A stretch of DNA of 64,000 bases from CAVUDO01 sp963740255 (GTDB lineage: Bacteria; Actinomycetota; Actinomycetes; Mycobacteriales; Cryptosporangiaceae): contig CAVUDO010000002.1 of NCBI GenBank assembly GCA_963740255.1, positions 1,488,001 through 1,552,000 of the forward strand, given 5' to 3'. Each line of letters begins with the position of its first letter. The stretch's first letter is position 1. The position numbers and the translations under genes are program-made. Below the pieces are notes generated by a model. The model did no database searches and was not told the origin of the DNA. It saw only the letters and a program-made list of their open reading frames with translations. Of this stretch, positions 59,925 to 64,000 are shown one piece after another.

Positions 59925-60785
59925 TCACAGGTCCCTCGCGACCGCACGGACCAGCCCCACGGAACGATCGGGGTCGAGGGCCACCGCGCGCACGAGATCG
60001 AAGATCTGCTCGTAGACCTGTACTTCTTCGCGCTGGTCCGCAAGGTAGGCGTTGGTCGTCGCCTCGATGTACACCACGTCCGGGGTGACCGGGTCGGGCA
60101 GGGTGAGCAGCACGAACGCGCCGCCGGTGCCGGCATGGGCGCCGGCGGCGAGCGGCAGGATCTGCAGTATCACCGACGGGAGCTCGGCGATGCGCTGCAG
60201 GTGGTCGAGTTGGGCGGCCATCACCGACCGGCCGCCGACGGCCCGGCGGAGAACGGCCTCCTCCAGCACCGCCCACACGCGGGGCGGATCGGGACGCTGC
60301 AGAACCTGCTGCCGGGTCAGCCGCACCTCGACCCGCTCCTCGATCTCCTCCGGGCTCTCGGCGGTGACCCGGGACGCGGCCCGAAGCACCTCCCGGGCGT
60401 AGTCGCGGGTCTGCAGCAGGCCCGGGACGAGCGTGGGTTCGTAGGTGCGGACGGCCGTGGCCGCGGCCTCCAGGCCGACGAACTCGGGGAACTGGTTGAT
60501 CGGGGTATGGGTGACGCTCGTCCACCAGGCCCGCTCGCGGCCCTGCCGCGACATGGTGACCAGCTCTTCCCGCCGCGACGGGGAGGTCACCTCGTAGAGG
60601 TCGAGCAGGGCGCGGAGGTCGGTGGTGCTCACACCCGTGCGGCCCGTCTCGATCCGGCTCACCTTGGACCCCGACCAGTCCAGCCGCTCCCCCACCTGGT
60701 CGCAGGACATCTCCGCGGCCTCCCGCAGGCGCCGCAGCTCACGGCCCAACCGGCGTCGCCGCTCGGTCGGACTACTCGTCGGCAT
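59925..60785 (-). CDS. XRE-family regulator with Scr1 (DUF5753) domain
   Basis: A 286-residue protein. Residues ~8-65 are a helix-turn-helix (LGRELRRLREAAEMSCDQVG, then SGSKVSRIETGRTGV). Residues ~95-280 are the Scr1/DUF5753 domain (YEPTLVPGLLQTRDYAREVL, LTRQQVLQRPDPPRVWAVLE, IQILPLAAGAHAGTGGAFVL). It pairs with the downstream DUF397 gene, an arrangement seen in WhiJ/AbaA-like loci that affect development and antibiotic production. It is divergent from bioD, with two palindromes between. Confidence 0.92.
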   Translation of the reverse strand: MPTSSPTERRRRLGRELRRLREAAEMSCDQVGERLDWSGSKVSRIETGRTGVSTTDLRALLDLYEVTSPSRREELVTMSRQGRERAWWTSVTHTPINQFPEFVGLEAAATAVRTYEPTLVPGLLQTRDYAREVLRAASRVTAESPEEIEERVEVRLTRQQVLQRPDPPRVWAVLEEAVLRRAVGGRSVMAAQLDHLQRIAELPSVILQILPLAAGAHAGTGGAFVLLTLPDPVTPDVVYIEATTNAYLADQREEVQVYEQIFDLVRAVALDPDRSVGLVRAVARDL

Positions 60786-60816
60786 CCGCGGGCCCCCCGC
60801 TCCGCCGCGCCAGAAC

Positions 60817-60857
60817 CTGCACGGTGCAGAAACTACGCCCTTGACACCGCATTGTCA
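60817..60857. promoter_or_regulatory. Palindromes between the Scr1-type gene and bioD
   Basis: CTGCAC-G-GTGCAG (60817-60829) and TGACA-N6-TGTCA (60842-60857) lie 32-72 bases upstream of the Scr1-type gene, and TTGACA at 60841-60846 could be a -35 for bioD. The XRE protein is the most likely binder of one of them. Confidence 0.5.
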
Positions 60858-60956
60858 GTCCGGCGTCCGGTGGAGTCGGTCACGATTCGTATGCCCCGTA
60901 CGCTGCCACGACCCGCGCGTCGGGGTCTGCCGGGCCGCGAACTAGGCTGGACGGCC

Positions 60957-61769
60957 GTGAGCGTCCTGATGGTCACCGGAACCTCGACCGGCGTGGGAAA
61001 GACCGCCGTCGCGGCGGCGGTCGCGGCACTGGCGCTCGACCGCGGGGCGACGGTCGCGGTGGTCAAACCCGCGCAGACCGGCGTAACGGCCGACGAGCCG
61101 GGCGACCTGGCCGAGATCGGCCGGCTCGCACCCGGAGTCCATCCCGTCGAGTGCGCCCGCTACCCCGACCCGCTCTCGCCGGACTCCGCGGCCCGGCTGT
61201 CCGACCGCCCGCCGCCGCGGCTCGACGCCGTGGCCCGCACGGTGGCGGGGCTGGCGGAGCGGCACCGGCTGGTGCTGGTCGAAGGGGCCGGCGGGTTGCT
61301 CGTCCGGTTCGCCGAGGACGGCTGGACGCTGGCCGACCTCGCCCGGGTGCTCGCCTCGCCCGTCCTGGTGGTGACCGCGGCCGGCCTCGGCACGCTCAAC
61401 CACACCGCGCTCACGCTGGAGGTGCTGGCCCATCGCGGGCTGACCCACGCCGGCCTGGTGATCGGACGGTGGCCCGCCGCCCCCGACCTGGCGGCTCACC
61501 GCAATGTCGCCGACCTCGAACGCCTGGCCGGACAACCGCTCGCCGGAGCACTGCCCGACGGCGCGCCCGCGCACCCCGACTTCCTCGCCGCCGCCCGGCA
61601 CGGCCTGGGTCCGGCGCTGGGGGGAACCTTCGATGCGGCAGACTTCGGCCACGCGGCCGCCGCGCACCCCCAGCACGGCCCACGAACGGGAGGATCCACC
61701 GTGACCGATCAGCGTGAGCCTGCGCGCCAGCGGAACCCCGTGTCGCGCGGCGCCGGGGTCGGCGCGTGA
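60957..61769 (+). CDS. bioD: Dethiobiotin synthetase
   Basis: A 270-residue ATP-dependent enzyme that closes the ureido ring of dethiobiotin. The P-loop is VTGTSTGVGKTAVAAA (~7-22), the substrate Lys is in VVKPAQTGV (~40), and VLVEGAGGLLVRF carries the metal Glu. The C-terminal ~30 residues are a Gly/Pro-rich extension (GGSTVTDQREPARQRN) beyond the normal end. The stop overlaps bioB (GTGA). GTG 60957 starts the conserved fold. Confidence 0.93.
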   Translation: MSVLMVTGTSTGVGKTAVAAAVAALALDRGATVAVVKPAQTGVTADEPGDLAEIGRLAPGVHPVECARYPDPLSPDSAARLSDRPPPRLDAVARTVAGLAERHRLVLVEGAGGLLVRFAEDGWTLADLARVLASPVLVVTAAGLGTLNHTALTLEVLAHRGLTHAGLVIGRWPAAPDLAAHRNVADLERLAGQPLAGALPDGAPAHPDFLAAARHGLGPALGGTFDAADFGHAAAAHPQHGPRTGGSTVTDQREPARQRNPVSRGAGVGA

Positions 61770-62773
61770 CGGCCGTCGCCGGGACGGACCTGCTCGCCGA
61801 CCTCCGGAGCCAGGTTCTCGACGAGGGGCGCGGGCTCTCCGAGCAACAGGCACTGGCCTGCCTGGAACTCCCCGACGAACGCCTGGACGACCTGCTGGAG
61901 CTCGCCCACGACGTCCGGATGCGCTGGTGCGGGCCCGAGGTGGAGGTCGAGGGCATCGTCTCGCTCAAGACCGGCGGGTGCCCGGAGGACTGCCACTTCT
62001 GCTCGCAGTCCGGCCTGTTCTCCTCGCCGGTCCGCAGCGCCTGGCTGGACATCCCGTCGCTGGTCGAGGCCGCGGTGCAGACCGCCGCCACCGGTGCGAC
62101 CGAATTCTGCATCGTCGCCGCCGTGCGAGGTCCGGACGCCCGGCTGATGGCGCAGATGCGTGAGGGCGTCGCGGCGATCCGGGCGGCCGTCGAGATCAAC
62201 GTCGCCGCCTCGCTCGGCATGCTCACCCAGGACCAGGTGGACGAGCTGGCCGCCATCGGCGTGCACCGCTACAACCACAACCTGGAGACGGCCCGCTCGC
62301 ATTTCCCCGCGGTGGTGACCACCCACACCTGGGAGGAGCGCTGGGAGACGCTGCGGATGGTGCGCGACGCCGGCATGGAGGTCTGCTGCGGCGGCATCGT
62401 CGGAATGGGCGAGAGCCGGGCCCAGCGGGCCGAGTTCGCCGCCCAGCTGGCCGAACTGCAGCCCGACGAGGTGCCGCTGAACTTCCTCAACCCCCGGCCG
62501 GGCACCCCGTTCGGAGACCTGCCGGTGATGCCGGCCACCGAGGCCCTGAGGACGATCGCGATGTTCCGGCTGGCGTTGCCGCGCACGATCCTGCGGTACG
62601 CGGGCGGACGCGAGGTCACCCTCGGCGACCTTGCCGGGAAGGGCGTGCTGGGCGGCATCAACGCGGTCATCGTCGGGAACTACCTGACCACGCTGGGCCG
62701 TCCGGCCACCGAGGACCTGGACATGCTGGCCGATCTGCAGATGCCGATCAAAGCGCTCTCGGCGACGCTCTGA
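61766..62773 (+). CDS. bioB: Biotin synthase
   Basis: A 335-residue radical-SAM enzyme that inserts sulfur into dethiobiotin. The 4Fe-4S motif CPEDCHFCSQS is at ~73. Later residues of the 2Fe-2S site and barrel are in EFCIVAAVRG, AASLGMLT, HRYNHNLETARSHF and VCCGGIVGMGE. The Arg of the auxiliary cluster may be in TILRYAGGREVTLGD. GTG 61766 overlaps the bioD stop. A hairpin follows 19 bases after its stop. The BsaP gene downstream supplies a helper that actinobacterial BioB needs. Confidence 0.95.
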   Translation: MTAVAGTDLLADLRSQVLDEGRGLSEQQALACLELPDERLDDLLELAHDVRMRWCGPEVEVEGIVSLKTGGCPEDCHFCSQSGLFSSPVRSAWLDIPSLVEAAVQTAATGATEFCIVAAVRGPDARLMAQMREGVAAIRAAVEINVAASLGMLTQDQVDELAAIGVHRYNHNLETARSHFPAVVTTHTWEERWETLRMVRDAGMEVCCGGIVGMGESRAQRAEFAAQLAELQPDEVPLNFLNPRPGTPFGDLPVMPATEALRTIAMFRLALPRTILRYAGGREVTLGDLAGKGVLGGINAVIVGNYLTTLGRPATEDLDMLADLQMPIKALSATL

Positions 62774-62791
62774 GCATCCGTCCGAATCGAG

Positions 62792-62826
62792 CCAGAGGCA
62801 CGGTCCTGCCCGGACGCTGCCTCTGG
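62792..62826 (+). terminator. Hairpin after bioB
   Basis: A perfect 9-bp stem (CCAGAGGCA with TGCCTCTGG) that can extend inward through GGTCC/GGAC. It lies 19 bases after bioB and 12 before the acetyltransferase gene, so bioDB and the acetyltransferase-BsaP pair are probably only partly co-transcribed. Confidence 0.65.
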
Positions 62827-62838
62827 TAGACAAACACC

Positions 62839-63363
62839 GTGACAACGTCGTCTCCCCCGCCGCGGTCGGTCGGGGTCATCACCGTCCGTCCCGCCCGCCC
62901 GTCCGAGTACGCGGCCGTCGGCGACCTCGCCCTTGCCGCGTACTCCGGGGACGGACTGATCGAGGACGATTCCGACTACGCCACCGAACTGCGCAACGCC
63001 GCGGACCGCGCCGAGCACTGCGACCTGCTCGTCGCCGTGGACGATGTCGGCGCGCTGCTGGGCACCGTGACGTACTGCCTGCCGGGTTCGCCGTACGCCG
63101 AGCTTTCCCGGGACGGCCAGGCGGAGTTCCGGATGCTGGCGGTGGCTCCGTCCGCGCGGGGCCAGGGAGTCGGCGCCCGGTTGGTCCGGGCATGCATCGA
63201 CCGGGCCGCGCGACACGGCTGCCGGAGCCTGGTGCTCTCGTCCCGGCCGCAGATGCAGGCCGCCCGGGCCCTCTACGACCGCCTCGGCTTCGAACGCACA
63301 CCGCACCTGGACTGGACGCCGATGCCCAACATCGAGTTGCTGGCCTACACGAAGACCCTGTGA
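62839..63363 (+). CDS. GNAT-family acetyltransferase
   Basis: A 174-residue N-acetyltransferase with the usual signature: VRPARPSEYAAVGDLALAAY at the start, then FRMLAVAPSARGQGVGARLV, whose acetyl-CoA loop is the RGQGVG core, and the final ARALYDRLGFERTPH. GTG 62839 is the start. Its stop overlaps the BsaP gene (GTGA), so the two are made together. The substrate cannot be read from sequence. Confidence 0.9.
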   Translation: MTTSSPPPRSVGVITVRPARPSEYAAVGDLALAAYSGDGLIEDDSDYATELRNAADRAEHCDLLVAVDDVGALLGTVTYCLPGSPYAELSRDGQAEFRMLAVAPSARGQGVGARLVRACIDRAARHGCRSLVLSSRPQMQAARALYDRLGFERTPHLDWTPMPNIELLAYTKTL

Positions 63364-63551
63364 GCGCAGTGGATCCCTACTGCGGTCGCTGCGGCGAACC
63401 GGCCGCCGGCGCCGGCCATGCCGCGTGCGTGGCCGCACTGCGCCTGGAACCGCCACGATTCTGCACGCACTGTCGCCGCCGGATGGTGGTCCAGGTGAAC
63501 CCGACCGGCTGGACGGCCCGCTGCGTCGAGCACGGCCTGACCACCGGCTGA
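63360..63551 (+). CDS. bsaP: Biotin synthase auxiliary protein
   Basis: A 63-residue Cys-rich protein: VDPYCGRCGEP, GHAACVAAL, LEPPRFCTHCRRRMVVQVNP and GWTARCVEHG. The pattern and size match BsaP of mycobacteria, a small iron-sulfur protein needed for biotin synthase turnover. GTG 63360 overlaps the acetyltransferase stop. Placement 0.6 kb after bioB is close to the arrangement in other actinobacteria, but the GNAT gene between them is a variation. Confidence 0.9.
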   Translation: MSAVDPYCGRCGEPAAGAGHAACVAALRLEPPRFCTHCRRRMVVQVNPTGWTARCVEHGLTTG

Positions 63552-63663
63552 CCGACGGGCACCGAGCCCTTCCTCGGCGCCGGACATGTGTTACCTGCAG
63601 GACCTTTTCACCGCGCCGGAGGCCCCGCGGCAAGGGCGTGGCGCAGGCGCTGACGGGCGCCCA

Positions 63664-63879
63664 CTAGGAGACGACAGCTACCAGGTCGCCCTCTTGGACC
63701 GAGTCGCCCTCGTTGACGGCCAGCTCGCTCACCGTGCCGTCGACCTCGGTGAGGACGGGGATTTCCATCTTCATCGACTCGAGGATCATCAGGGTGTCGC
63801 CCTCGGAGACCTGGTCGCCCACGGTCACGACGATCTTCCACACATTGGCGGGAATCTCGGCGCGGATCTCCTCGGCCAT
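63664..63879 (-). CDS. Biotin/lipoyl attachment protein (biotin carboxyl carrier type)
   Basis: A 71-residue single biotinyl domain. The biotin-carrying Lys is in LESMKMEIPV (~38), with the usual flanking half-barrels (VVTVGDQVSEGDTL and VNEGDSVQEGDLVAVVS). Free-standing carriers of this length serve acyl-CoA carboxylases or other multi-subunit biotin enzymes. ATG 63879 is the start. It converges with BsaP, so the biotin-using carrier sits next to the synthesis genes. Confidence 0.9.
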   Translation of the reverse strand: MAEEIRAEIPANVWKIVVTVGDQVSEGDTLMILESMKMEIPVLTEVDGTVSELAVNEGDSVQEGDLVAVVS

Positions 63880-64000
63880 GACCACTCCCTCTGTCGATCG
63901 TCCACCGGCCCGTACGTCACTGGTAGCGGGCGGAGCTGCCCGGGCTGCGCTGTCCGGGAGCATCCAATCACGCCCGCCCCCGACGCGTCCGCCAGGACGC

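Overview
The window is chromosomal DNA of a very GC-rich actinobacterium. Evidence is the near-exclusive G/C third codon positions, a WhiB protein, an ESX/type VII secretion locus with a mycosin, the fused 2-oxoglutarate decarboxylase/dehydrogenase KGD, nickel superoxide dismutase, the biotin synthase helper BsaP, a PdtaS-type kinase, Scr1/DUF397 regulators and many GTG starts. A Micromonospora-, Cryptosporangium- or Frankia-like soil lineage fits, but the genus cannot be fixed from this sequence alone.

Layout. 1-5.5 kb: the end of a type VII secretion locus (Pro-rich ESX protein, a mycosin with an apparent frameshift, a small WXG100-like protein, a DUF1023 hydrolase, a lipoprotein). 5.6-8.2 kb: insertion-sequence island in which an IS3-type element sits between a fragment and a full-length copy of IS30-type elements. 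8.5-20.5 kb: mixed housekeeping genes (secreted M28 peptidase, a CmtR-type metal sensor with a cation-efflux protein, a kinase-like protein, membrane proteins, secreted HNH nuclease, ornithine/lysine-type decarboxylase, Rho_N-type small protein, thioredoxin-fold protein, a 39-residue DUF6893 membrane peptide). 20.6-34.6 kb: MarR regulator with a divergent ABC exporter, MBL hydrolase, class A penicillin-binding protein, GT4 glycosyltransferase/PIG-L deacetylase/flippase-like group, a WhiA-like protein without its DNA-binding domain, a carotenoid-type FAD oxidoreductase and a second ABC exporter. 34.8-43.7 kb: central metabolism (KGD plus DUF6104, malic enzyme) and sodN/sodX.

43.7-50.2 kb is the most unusual part: five minus-strand genes joined by 4-nt overlaps or gaps of 14 and 22 nt. 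In transcription order they are a 2-oxoglutarate/Fe(II) dioxygenase, a methionyl-tRNA-synthetase-like protein, a lysine/ornithine N-hydroxylase, a WD40-TIR protein and a shortened EamA transporter. An N-hydroxylase beside a MetRS-like enzyme is the hallmark of hydrazine (N-N bond) forming pathways, so this may be a small natural-product locus. The TIR protein and the missing fused cupin make it unlike the N-N pathways I know.

50.6-64 kb: RsbW-like protein, diacylglycerol kinase-like protein, whiB1 behind a CRP-type box, PdtaS-like kinase, and biotin synthesis in two places (bioF; then bioD-bioB) separated by a flippase/pseudokinase membrane protein and a SUKH-DUF397-Scr1 group. It ends with an acetyltransferase-BsaP pair and a biotinyl carrier protein. 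bioA is not in the window.
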